From G963665925 sp963676345 (GTDB lineage Bacteria > Bacillota > Clostridia > Peptostreptococcales > Acidaminobacteraceae): DNA of 64,000 nt. The DNA is taken from assembly GCA_963676345.2 (NCBI GenBank), contig CAXXTS010000001.1, forward strand, positions 558,001 through 622,000. Direction: 5' to 3'. The position numbers and the translations under genes are program-made. Every line of letters begins with the position of its first letter. Position 1 is the first letter of the stretch. This document shows, one piece after another, positions 17,651 to 25,945 of this stretch. Below the pieces are notes generated by a model that ran no database searches, was not told where the DNA came from, and worked only from the letters and a program-made list of their open reading frames with translations.

Positions 17651-19735
17651 TTACCTCCTCACGTCAAATTCACTCAAATCCGGGTACTCAATACGCTCAT
17701 GGAAAATACCTGTCAGTACAACCATAAATGCAGATTTTATTTTCCCTAGATCTTTAAAAGTCAATTCAGACGCTTCAAGCTGTCCCTCTTGCATTTTCGA
17801 ACTGATTATTTTGTCTACCATCTCAAGAATATGCTCTTTTGTCGGCTCCTGCAAACTTCTAACAGCAGCTTCAACCGAGTCTGCGAGCATGACGATAGCG
17901 GCTTCTCTCGAAGATGGAACGGGGCCTTCATACGAGAAATCAGCACAACTCACTACGGTCCCGTCTTTTGCTTTTTCACAGGCCTTATGATAAAAATATT
18001 TGATACATGTGGTACCGTGATGCTGAAGAATAATGTCAATAATCTCCCGAGGAAGCTTATGCTTTTCTCCAAGCGTTTCACCGTACGTAGAGTGCCTTCT
18101 TATTATACTAGCACTGACTGCGGGAATCAACCTGTCATGCGGATTCTCAGCCGTAATCTGATTTTCCTTAAAATAGTAGGGCCTTTCCAGTTTGCCTATA
18201 TCATGATAAAATGCGCCAACACGTGATAACAAGCTATTTGCACCCACATCATGCGCTGCAGCTTCAGCCAGGTTTCCAACCAGTATACTATGGTGGTAGG
18301 TTCCCGGCGCTTCAATAAGAAGTCTTTTAAGTACGGGATGGTTTGGATTAGAGAGCTCCAGCAGCTTCATTGGGGTTAAAATATGAAACAGCGATTCGAT
18401 AACCGGCAAAAGTCCAAGGGCAAGTACAGCCGCCAGAAGTCCGCCGACCGCTCCCTTTAGGGCCAACCAAGTTGTTTCTACTCCCGCATTTCCAGACATC
18501 ATTCCGAGTGCAAAGATTAACGCACCTTTTATAATAGCTATATACCCACCCGTCATAAGAATGCCACTTCTATGATGGGCTTTTGATATACTCAGACCCG
18601 CTATGACACTTCCAATAAGCATTACAATAAGAGCCGACAAGGAGGCGTCATTCCATACTGTTATGGCTACTGCGAGGAGTCCACTGACAACAATCCCCAC
18701 TGCTGGTCCGATTGAAAGACCTATTAAAATTGGAAACAGTGACACAGGAATTATGTATATTGATATTAAGTTCAAGGCTTTGGATGTCAAAAATATTAGC
18801 AAGAAGGTTGTAACAAGAAGAACAATCTTTTTTGAGTTATTTAGAATGTCCTCATGAAATATGCTTAAATAAGCAAAAAGTGCAATGACAATTACAAGCG
18901 AAAACCCAAGTATTCCATATACTTTAAACTTGTCAGAAACCGCATTTGAATACAGTAGGCCAGCAAGTTTAAGGAGTCTTAAATGTTCACTTGTGACCGT
19001 CGACCCCTCCCTAAGAATGGTCGTTCCGGATTCGATAATTACAGTATCCACTTCTGCGCGGCGCGCCTGTATGACCCGCTCAGTCCCTTCAGAATCTACA
19101 AATTTGTTTGCTCTCAAATGAGTGGATATCAACTTGCTTAAAATCAGCTGAAGCTCATCTTCATAGTCAAGCGAATTGAGATAAACATCCATATCGGTTA
19201 GACCTTTTGAAATTTCATCACTTGAAATACCAGTCGCCATGGTCTGAAGCACTAAGTCACCCAGTACGGTTTCAATTTCTTCAAGTTTTCTCTGGTCCAT
19301 GAGCACAAGGGCTTTTAACTGCGCTTCACTTAGGGTGCTTTCCGTCTCCATGCCAGTATAAACCTGAACGAGGACGTCTTCATCGTCGGCAAAATCACTT
19401 CGCACCTCGTAAAGTCGCTCAAAAAAATGCCTGATCTGTTTCTTTACATCAACTTGTACAGTAGGGTCAATATAAAGAACAGGGTCAACTTCTGCCTCTG
19501 CCTCATCTCTAAGACGCGTGGTTTTGGCATCATCAACAATATCGCTGGTAATAACAATGTCTTCTCTTGCCGTATCACCAAGCTCATAGTTATATTTACC
19601 CGATCCCATGGTTGATGAAATTGCAAAAAACATCGTGAGCCATAAAAAAAGTGCAACTCCAAACACCCTGAGCCTATTGCTTTTAAAAACCTTTGAAAAA
19701 AAGTACATCTTTTTTAAACTCTTGCGGAGTTCCAT
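17651..19735 (-). CDS. yqfF: 7TM receptor-type HD phosphohydrolase (PgpH/YqfF family)
   Basis: The protein has a cytoplasmic N-terminal stub, one membrane helix, a 7TMR-HD extracellular domain of about 230 residues, seven membrane helices, and a C-terminal HD domain. That domain carries TYHHSILVGNLAEAAAHDVG, YHDIGK and further metal ligands. Listeria PgpH of this family hydrolyses c-di-AMP, so a c-di-AMP phosphodiesterase role is likely by homology. GGAGG is 5 nt before the ATG at 19735; an in-frame GTG at 19741 overlaps the site. It gives 694 aa. It lies between phoH and ybeY as in Bacillus. Confidence 0.93.
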   Translation of the reverse strand: MELRKSLKKMYFFSKVFKSNRLRVFGVALFLWLTMFFAISSTMGSGKYNYELGDTAREDIVITSDIVDDAKTTRLRDEAEAEVDPVLYIDPTVQVDVKKQIRHFFERLYEVRSDFADDEDVLVQVYTGMETESTLSEAQLKALVLMDQRKLEEIETVLGDLVLQTMATGISSDEISKGLTDMDVYLNSLDYEDELQLILSKLISTHLRANKFVDSEGTERVIQARRAEVDTVIIESGTTILREGSTVTSEHLRLLKLAGLLYSNAVSDKFKVYGILGFSLVIVIALFAYLSIFHEDILNNSKKIVLLVTTFLLIFLTSKALNLISIYIIPVSLFPILIGLSIGPAVGIVVSGLLAVAITVWNDASLSALIVMLIGSVIAGLSISKAHHRSGILMTGGYIAIIKGALIFALGMMSGNAGVETTWLALKGAVGGLLAAVLALGLLPVIESLFHILTPMKLLELSNPNHPVLKRLLIEAPGTYHHSILVGNLAEAAAHDVGANSLLSRVGAFYHDIGKLERPYYFKENQITAENPHDRLIPAVSASIIRRHSTYGETLGEKHKLPREIIDIILQHHGTTCIKYFYHKACEKAKDGTVVSCADFSYEGPVPSSREAAIVMLADSVEAAVRSLQEPTKEHILEMVDKIISSKMQEGQLEASELTFKDLGKIKSAFMVVLTGIFHERIEYPDLSEFDVRR

Positions 19736-19772
19736 AGACACCTCCGTAGTGTAATGTGTTTAAATGTGTATA

Positions 19773-20789
19773 CTATCTCTTATTATCTTTGCGCTGCGGT
19801 TTGGAATATTTCGATGCTTTATAGACCTGCTTCTTCTCATATTTTTCATAAGACTTGATGATCTTCTTAACGAGTCTGTGACGCACAACATCTCTTTCAG
19901 TTAAATATACGAATGCAATTTCATCGACGCCACTGAGTACTTCTGCAGCGTGTGCTAGGCCTGATTTTTTGCCTGATGGTAGATCAACTTGTGTTGCATC
20001 GCCATTGACGACAACTTTTGACCCGAACCCAAATCGGGTTAGGAACATTTTCATTTGCTCTTTTGTTGTATTTTGGGCTTCATCCAAAATAATAAAGGAG
20101 TCATCCAAGGTTCTACCGCGCATATACGCAAGCGGTGCCACTTCAATGAGACCACGCTCTTTATATTTCAAATACTTATCTGCACCTAAAATATCATAAA
20201 GCGCATCATATAGCGGTCGCAAATAGGGGTCTATCTTCATTTGAAGATCTCCCGGAAGAAAACCAAGGCTTTCTCCCGCCTCAACAGCTGGGCGTGTAAT
20301 GATAATCCTGCTGACCTCTTCATTTTTAAAAGCACGCACAGCCATGGCAACTGCCATATAGGTCTTGCCTGTACCTGCTGGCCCAATCCCGAAAGTCACA
20401 TCATTGTTTTTGATTGCTTCATAATATTTCTTTTGTCCAATCGTTTTGGGCTTGACCAATTTTCCTCTAGAGCTGATTGCTATGACCGATTCGTCTAGCC
20501 CACTGAGTTCTTCTGTGTCTCCTATTTTGACTGAGCCAATGTAGTACTCCAGCTTTTGCTTGTCTATTTTTTCACCTGCAAGCACAGAGGTCTTAAGCTT
20601 AGTAAAAAGCTCTTCTGCTTTAGCACAGCTTTCGTCGCTTCCCAGTATGATTATATCTTCATCACGTGATGTGAGGGTCACGTCAAATTCCTTTTCAATA
20701 ATTTTTGCATGTTCATCTAAATTTCCGAATAATTGATGGAGCAGTTCTGCATTTCCTACTCGAATTCTTTTGTCTACTCTTTCACCCAT
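19773..20789 (-). CDS. phoH: PhoH-family ATPase
   Basis: An N-terminal KH-like region (about 110 residues) precedes a PhoH P-loop ATPase domain with Walker A GPAGTGKT, Walker B FIILDEAQN and the RGRTLDDSF segment. PhoH/PhoL proteins are linked to RNA metabolism and sit next to ybeY and era in Firmicutes, as here. Length is 338 aa; the C-terminus is Lys-rich. AAGGAGG lies 7 nt before the ATG. A structured upstream region with nested inverted repeats may influence expression. Confidence 0.92.
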   Translation of the reverse strand: MGERVDKRIRVGNAELLHQLFGNLDEHAKIIEKEFDVTLTSRDEDIIILGSDESCAKAEELFTKLKTSVLAGEKIDKQKLEYYIGSVKIGDTEELSGLDESVIAISSRGKLVKPKTIGQKKYYEAIKNNDVTFGIGPAGTGKTYMAVAMAVRAFKNEEVSRIIITRPAVEAGESLGFLPGDLQMKIDPYLRPLYDALYDILGADKYLKYKERGLIEVAPLAYMRGRTLDDSFIILDEAQNTTKEQMKMFLTRFGFGSKVVVNGDATQVDLPSGKKSGLAHAAEVLSGVDEIAFVYLTERDVVRHRLVKKIIKSYEKYEKKQVYKASKYSKPQRKDNKR

Positions 20790-20808
20790 GGTGTCGCCTC
20801 CTTAATTG

Positions 20809-20880
20809 GGAATTCAGTATTTCCCATGGTTCGTATTCCCCTACTATTTTACCATACGAAATCTTGTATTTCCTGAATTC
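20809..20880. promoter_or_regulatory. Nested inverted repeats upstream of phoH
   Basis: GGAATTCAG (20809-20817) is complementary to CTGAATTCC-like sequence at 20873-20880. Inside it TTCGTAT (20830-20836) pairs with ATACGAA (20854-20860). This would fold into a long hairpin in the phoH 5' leader or serve as a DNA-binding site. Role unknown. Confidence 0.45.
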
Positions 20881-21066
20881 TCCACGTTTTTTCACGAATA
20901 AGTCAGATTATTTCTTTATAAATGGATTGGTCCTAGGGTGCTGATTTTCGAATCTGCATCTTATATCTTTACTAAGACACAATGAACAGCACCGAGCAAT
21001 TTTTTCTGGGGAGGGGATTGCTCTTGTCGGCTTCTTCCCTTTACAGTATGTTTTCTACACATCTTC
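20881..21066. other. Non-coding stretch with a GAGCAAT/ATTGCTC hairpin
   Basis: No gene is visible. GAGCAAT (20996-21002) and ATTGCTC (21019-21025) could form a 7-bp stem around a T-rich and G-rich loop. There is no following T run, so I do not call it a terminator. Confidence 0.35.
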
Positions 21067-21171
21067 GAACCGCGTAACCTTACGGTTACTTGGTCGCTTG
21101 TGAACCTCTAGTTCAGTATCGTTTTTAACATGGTGGAACCGCGTAACCTTACGGTTACTTGGTCGCTTGTG
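21067..21171. repeat. Two identical 36-bp direct repeats 33 nt apart
   Basis: The 36-mer starting GAACCGCGTAACCTTACGG occupies 21067-21102 and again 21136-21171 without a mismatch. Each copy has an internal hairpin GTAACC-TTAC-GGTTAC. The spacer is 33 nt. There are no cas genes and no third copy, so it is described only as a direct repeat pair. Confidence 0.8.
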
Positions 21172-21181
21172 CGCCCAATAG

Positions 21182-21245
21182 AAAAAAGTCGGTATACACA
21201 CAAATAAGCACTAAGGTGCTGATTTGTGTGTATACCGACTTTTTT
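21182..21245. terminator. Perfect 24-bp hairpin, likely bidirectional terminator
   Basis: Arms 21182-21205 and 21222-21245 are exact reverse complements, beginning with six A and ending with six T, so either strand gives a stem followed by a T run. The 16-nt loop contains its own AGCAC/GTGCT pairing. Confidence 0.75.
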
Positions 21246-21270
21246 CTGCTGTTCTTTGCTTTTTCGGATA

Positions 21271-21303
21271 TCAAAAACCCGCCAAATGACTTTGGCGGGT
21301 TGG
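21271..21303 (-). terminator. Intrinsic terminator after yqeY
   Basis: AACCCGCCAAA (21276-21286) pairs with TTTGGCGGGTT (21291-21301). On the minus strand the stem is followed by TTTTTGA, 29 nt beyond the yqeY stop codon. Confidence 0.88.
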
Positions 21304-21331
21304 ATGCTACATTTGAAAGCATTCGTGTGTA

Positions 21332-21775
21332 CTACGAGAGCAGTTCACGAACAACTTGAGATACGAACTTGTTGTCTGCTTTACCTTTTGTTTTAGGCGC
21401 TAATACACCCATAACTTTACCCATATCTTTCATGGCAGAAGCACCGACTTCAGCGATTGATTCTTGCACAAGTGCTCGAATTTCATCTTCTGTCATTTGC
21501 TCTGGCAAGTAGGCCATAAGAACTTCAATTTCTCTTTTGGCTTCGTCGACAAGATCTGTACGCTCTGCTTTCTCGAATTCATCGATTGCAGCGTTTTTCT
21601 GTTTGACTTGTTTGGCAATGATATCAGTGATTTGTTCTTCAGTGATATCGGCACGGTTATCTACTTCGAACTGCTTGATTTGAGCTCTCAACATCGTAAT
21701 TGTAGATTTGCGAATTACATCCTTTGCCTTCATTGCTTCTTTCAAATCAGACATGAGTTGATCTTTCATTGACAT
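21332..21775 (-). CDS. yqeY: GatB/YqeY domain protein
   Basis: A small helical protein homologous to the C-terminal tRNA-binding domain of GatB (amidotransferase subunit). Motifs MLRAQIKQFEVDNR and MGKVMGVLAPKTKGKADNKF are typical, and 147 aa is the family length. It follows rpsU with a 31-nt gap and is followed by a terminator, so the two form one short transcription unit. The free-standing protein's function is not firmly known. Confidence 0.92.
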   Translation of the reverse strand: MSMKDQLMSDLKEAMKAKDVIRKSTITMLRAQIKQFEVDNRADITEEQITDIIAKQVKQKNAAIDEFEKAERTDLVDEAKREIEVLMAYLPEQMTEDEIRALVQESIAEVGASAMKDMGKVMGVLAPKTKGKADNKFVSQVVRELLS

Positions 21776-21806
21776 TTCAGATCACCCTTTCAAGTAAGAA
21801 AAGAAT

Positions 21807-21986
21807 TTATCGCTTCTTCTTTTTGCGAGCTGCTGCTTCAGACTTTTTCTTCTTCTTAACGCTTGGCTTTTCATAGTGCTTTCTTTTCTTAACTTCAGCA
21901 AGAACGCCAGCTTTAGCAGTCTCTCTCTTAAATCTACGAAGTGCGCTATCGATTGTCTCGTTTGGTCCTAGTTTAATACCTGCCAT
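21807..21986 (-). CDS. rpsU: 30S ribosomal protein bS21
   Basis: Translating the minus strand from the ATG at 21986 gives a 59-residue basic protein beginning MAGIKLGPNETIDSALRRFK and ending in alternating Lys/Ala/Arg (AAARKKKKR). This is bS21, which sits near the anti-Shine-Dalgarno end of 16S rRNA. A GGGGGGAGGGAAC ribosome binding site is upstream. A strong promoter lies about 115 nt upstream, and a small hairpin TTATGG/CCATAA in the leader (about 22060-22077) could be regulatory. Confidence 0.96.
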   Translation of the reverse strand: MAGIKLGPNETIDSALRRFKRETAKAGVLAEVKKRKHYEKPSVKKKKKSEAAARKKKKR

Positions 21987-22102
21987 TTATGTTCCCTCCC
22001 CCCGTTTTTAAATTTCGGTTGACAGGACTATGTACTTGCATCCTGTCTGCATTCTGGGTTATGGTTACACCATAAAACAGAGGAATCTCAGAATACTAAG
22101 AT

Positions 22103-22131
22103 ATTATACATGATAATTCCTTAAGATGCAA
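22103..22131 (-). promoter_or_regulatory. Sigma-A promoter for rpsU-yqeY
   Basis: Minus-strand TTGCAT (22126-22131) and perfect TATAAT (22103-22108) with a 17-nt spacer, between hinT and rpsU. Confidence 0.88.
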
Positions 22132-22144
22132 CAGTTTTAAAGGA

Positions 22145-22489
22145 TTATCCTGGTGGCCATTTAAGATTTCTTCCACCAAGCAAATGATAGTGAAGATGCT
22201 TCACTTCTTGACCTGCTTGGTCACCGCAATTACATACTATACGATAGCCCTCTTTAGCAACACCAAGTTCAGCTGCAATCTCCTTAAGCTTAAGTGTCAT
22301 ATGTGCCATAACTTCCGCATGTTCCTCAGTCATTTCATTCAAAGATGAAAAATGTACCTTTGGAATAACAAGCACATGCTGCGGTGCCTGTGGGTTCAAA
22401 TCATGGAAAGCTAAAATTTTATCGTCTTCGTATACTACTTTTGAAGGAATCTCTTTATCAATGATCTTGCAAAAAATACAATCACTCAT
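22145..22489 (-). CDS. hinT: HIT-family nucleotide hydrolase (HinT type)
   Basis: Histidine-triad proteins hydrolyse purine nucleoside phosphoramidates. The motif is KHLHYHLLGG, with the N-terminal CIFCKIIDKEIPS characteristic of the HinT/Hit branch. The start is the ATG at 22489 behind GGAGGTG, giving 114 aa; upstream in-frame codons lack a ribosome binding site. It lies between mtaB and rpsU, a common clostridial arrangement. Confidence 0.93.
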   Translation of the reverse strand: MSDCIFCKIIDKEIPSKVVYEDDKILAFHDLNPQAPQHVLVIPKVHFSSLNEMTEEHAEVMAHMTLKLKEIAAELGVAKEGYRIVCNCGDQAGQEVKHLHYHLLGGRNLKWPPG

Positions 22490-22556
22490 TTCTACACCTC
22501 CATATCTATCAGTAGAACACTCTACTTTAGTCATCTAAATTTCATCACACTACCTA

Positions 22557-23912
22557 TTATACCAAATCACCAATCAAAATATCATTTTCTCGGCGAATGA
22601 TTTTAACACGCTGAATTGTGCCAATGAATTTTTCAGGCAGTTCAACTGCAATTCTCATGTAATGATCGTCTAGCCCTTCTATATAGTTCGGCATAGTTTC
22701 AACTTTTCCTTCAATAAGAATATCAGCACATTGCCCAATAAATGTGTCTAGATAAGACTCCGACATATCATGAGCAAGTTCCATAAGCCTAGTACTTCGT
22801 TCAGATTTGATGTCACCATGAACTTGATTTTTCATTTCAGCTGCTGGTGTGCCTTGCCGCGGTGAGTACTTGAACACATGTATTTGACTAAATCCAATGC
22901 GTTTTGCAAATGCATAGGTTTCTTCAAACTCTTCATCTGTTTCTCCAGGGAACCCAACAATAATGTCCGTTGTAAAGGATGGCTGGTCAAGTTCTTCTCT
23001 GAGTCTTTCAACGATAGATGCATACTCTGAAGTTGTATACTTCCTGTTCATGCGCTTAAGCACCGAATCAGAACCACTTTGCAGAGACAGATGAAAATGG
23101 TTGCAGAATTTCGGCATTTCTTTAATAGCCATTATAAATTCTTCAGTAAACATTCTAGGCTCAAGTGAACTCAGTCTAATACGTTCAATGCCCTCAATGC
23201 CATGAACTTCCTTTAATACTGATGTAAGGCTTACACCGTCTAGGTCTTTTCCATATGATGCAACGTGAATGCCTGTTAGAACAATTTCTTTAAAGCCGTT
23301 TTCAGCAAGTCGCTTGACTTCACTCACTACATTTTCTGGCTTTCTACTTCTTATTGGGCCACGTGCATAAGGAATAATACAGTATGAACAATACTGATTG
23401 CACCCCTCCTGAATTTTTAAGAATGCACGTGTTTTATCTTTTACAGTATCTATTTTAAGCTCTTCAAATTCACGAACTTGCATGATATCATCAACCATGA
23501 CAACCTTATCCCACACAGTCACATCTTCTACGAGGTCAACAATTTGTTTTCTATTGTTGGTTCCAATGATGATATTAACGCCTTCAATCTTTTCAACCTC
23601 TTCAGGCGAAACCTGTGAATAACAGCCGACAACGCCAATAATAGCATTTGGATTCGTCCTTTTACAGCGTCTGATGAACTGTCTTGATTTTTTGTCACTT
23701 AGACTTGTCACTGTACACGTATTTATGACATAAACATCTGCTTTTTCTTCCGTTGGCACAACATTGTACCCGCGCTCCTCAAAAAGCTCCATCATAGCTT
23801 CTGTTTCGTATTGATTTACTTTGCAACCGAGTGTCATAAACGCCACACTGCGTCCTAGTTGCTTATTATTTTCATCAGTACCTTTTGTACTGTTCAGTTT
23901 GATATCTACCAT
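22557..23912 (-). CDS. mtaB: tRNA (t6A37)-C2 methylthiotransferase MtaB
   Basis: A radical-SAM methylthiotransferase that makes ms2t6A37 in tRNAs reading ANN codons. The N-terminal UPF0004 domain contains TLGCKVNQYETEAM, the radical-SAM site CNQYCSYCIIPYARG lies near residue 165, and a TRAM domain ends the protein. GTGGAGG precedes the ATG at 23912 (451 aa). The first 21 residues (MVDIKLNSTKGTDENNKQLG...) are an unusual extension; family members normally begin just before the AF-TLGC segment. This 5' part and about 60 nt of leader are repeated almost exactly elsewhere in the window (29.8 and 37.5 kb, diverged at 53.8 and 60.9 kb). Confidence 0.95.
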   Translation of the reverse strand: MVDIKLNSTKGTDENNKQLGRSVAFMTLGCKVNQYETEAMMELFEERGYNVVPTEEKADVYVINTCTVTSLSDKKSRQFIRRCKRTNPNAIIGVVGCYSQVSPEEVEKIEGVNIIIGTNNRKQIVDLVEDVTVWDKVVMVDDIMQVREFEELKIDTVKDKTRAFLKIQEGCNQYCSYCIIPYARGPIRSRKPENVVSEVKRLAENGFKEIVLTGIHVASYGKDLDGVSLTSVLKEVHGIEGIERIRLSSLEPRMFTEEFIMAIKEMPKFCNHFHLSLQSGSDSVLKRMNRKYTTSEYASIVERLREELDQPSFTTDIIVGFPGETDEEFEETYAFAKRIGFSQIHVFKYSPRQGTPAAEMKNQVHGDIKSERSTRLMELAHDMSESYLDTFIGQCADILIEGKVETMPNYIEGLDDHYMRIAVELPEKFIGTIQRVKIIRRENDILIGDLV

Positions 23913-24166
23913 TTTTTCCTCCACGTTCTACTACTAATTAATAAATGTATCACGTGTTTGGTGATAATTCAACTGTAAATCGCATCCTATTAAATCTTCT
24001 AAAGATTAATTCAATTTTAAATTTGATATAAGTTGTTCTTCATATATTGATTGTTTCCACTTTCTAAAGAACGCGCTGATATACTATGCTAAAAATCTAA
24101 TTTTGTAGACGCTATTTCTTATTATTAATTAATGGGATTACCACTTGATTATAACAGGACAAATCC

Positions 24167-25711
24167 TTATTCATAAATACTTGTTGTACTATACTCATTG
24201 ATGAAATCTTCTAAATTTAATGTTTCATCAAACTCAAAAATTCTTAATTTGTTATCAAATTCACGCCCATATATATCTAACAAACTAAAACTATCTAGTT
24301 CAGCTCGGATTTTAAATAATCCATAAGTCATCGTTGATAGAGAAGAATCTTCTCTAAAATATTTTTCTGATAGAATATTTTTTCTAAAGGAGTCAATTAT
24401 AATGTGCCTCATATCGTCATAATAATTATAGAAAAACACAAAACTGCGTGTTCTATCTTGTCTCCCATAAGGATTTTGATCTTTTACCTGTGTCAAATCG
24501 GTAATTTTTGAAACAATACGCTTCAGCAGATCATAAGAAATCTCTTCATTTTCTTTCAACAAATAGTACAATGAAATATCATATCCATGCTTCAAAAACA
24601 CCTCATCCAGAAAGTTCTCATTCTCATACACATTGGAAGTGTCATAAGCCTTTTCATAAGGATCTGAATATGTGCTAAAACAAACAGGCGCGTTAAACTG
24701 GACTATGAAATCTTCTGCGCCTTCTTCTTTAATGATGGCGTTTACTTTTTCTGAAAGTATTTTCTGTGTTAGTACGTGCTTGTATGTATCTAGTCCATAA
24801 CTATCCGATGAAAACTCTAATGTATAATCTTTCTTAGGAGCAAAGAAATAGGTTCTAGGCCCTCCTATTCTAACATGATTGGGCTTTATAAAAACAAATT
24901 CTTCATTATATTTTTCATGTAGACTGTCTAGTGTTTCATATACTCTATCAGTTGAAACCAATTTGTTTTGGTTTTCATAATGCGTATTCTTTATACAATT
25001 AACATTGTAAGGATCCGTTCTACTTATCGGTTGATTGAACACATATTGTCCAAATTTCGAAGGCTTAATATTGTATATCCTGTAAGTGTATTCAGTAGTC
25101 TCCAAACCCTTCTCATTCCATTTTTTCATTATTTTAGGAATATATTTTTCAACGACTTGATGCCTGTCATAGTCATTTTGATAATCTTCTTCTGTTAATC
25201 CATCAAAGAAGGTTGTCAAATAAATATCCATTGCCCGGACATGCTTTTCCGGTGCTTCGAAGAAGTCTTCAGCGGCTAACGATCCTTGTCTATATGCATT
25301 CAAACTGTCATTGTAGTATTCGTTTTTCACACGTATTCTCGCGTAAAACTCCATTTCACTTATGTTAAGCACTTTTTTACTAATAACACGTTCACTTCCA
25401 TTGAATTCTTCTTCATAATGAACTTGTTCATTTATGTTAAACACTTCATTATAAAGAACACGCTCATAGTACTTGTTAATTTCAGCAATTTCCTCACTGA
25501 AATCTTCAAAGTAAAATCCACTGCCATACTGCCTTTCAATGTCTTCTTTTTTACTTAATATATTTGCCTTAACTTCTGCTTCTTTGAGCTGCTTTGCTGT
25601 TTCAATCTGATCTGCACCGTTAATAACCGTGCTCCCGCCATGACTTCCAGAACAGCCCGTTATTAATGTCATGCATACTATGAGTGTAATAAGGTACTTT
25701 AGTTTTTTCAT
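24167..25711 (-). CDS. Lipoprotein paralogue A of a three-gene tandem array
   Basis: A 514-aa secreted lipoprotein with signal MKKLKYLITLIVCMTLITGC (lipidated Cys at 20). I do not recognise the mature domain; it is charged, Tyr- and Glu-rich, with no membrane segments after the signal. It shares residues 1-190 and a central block (about 275-365) almost exactly with the two upstream paralogues. Its C-terminal 150 residues differ strongly (ends INEYSTTSIYE versus IEEYSGTSIYE). GGAGGCATC precedes the ATG. Last of three co-oriented genes, next to mtaB. Confidence 0.85.
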   Translation of the reverse strand: MKKLKYLITLIVCMTLITGCSGSHGGSTVINGADQIETAKQLKEAEVKANILSKKEDIERQYGSGFYFEDFSEEIAEINKYYERVLYNEVFNINEQVHYEEEFNGSERVISKKVLNISEMEFYARIRVKNEYYNDSLNAYRQGSLAAEDFFEAPEKHVRAMDIYLTTFFDGLTEEDYQNDYDRHQVVEKYIPKIMKKWNEKGLETTEYTYRIYNIKPSKFGQYVFNQPISRTDPYNVNCIKNTHYENQNKLVSTDRVYETLDSLHEKYNEEFVFIKPNHVRIGGPRTYFFAPKKDYTLEFSSDSYGLDTYKHVLTQKILSEKVNAIIKEEGAEDFIVQFNAPVCFSTYSDPYEKAYDTSNVYENENFLDEVFLKHGYDISLYYLLKENEEISYDLLKRIVSKITDLTQVKDQNPYGRQDRTRSFVFFYNYYDDMRHIIIDSFRKNILSEKYFREDSSLSTMTYGLFKIRAELDSFSLLDIYGREFDNKLRIFEFDETLNLEDFINEYSTTSIYE

Positions 25712-25945
25712 GATGCCTCCGTTATTAATGACACTTTTTCACGTCTGAATTGTTCACCTTACATTTCCTATGTAGATCTCACTCGTTTAAATGTTCGTCA
25801 TGAGTTGTTTTCACAAAGCACTTCTTCTGAAAAATCGAATCTCAAAATATGTAGCGACATGGGCTATCCTTTTCCTGCACTTAATTCTTAGTCATTGGAT
25901 CTTTTGTTTCTATGAAGTCCTTTTTCAAAAATTTCATATTTCTAC

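Noticed and set aside
21067..21171. CRISPR array
   Set aside because: Only two repeats, no leader, no cas gene in the window; recorded as a direct repeat pair instead.
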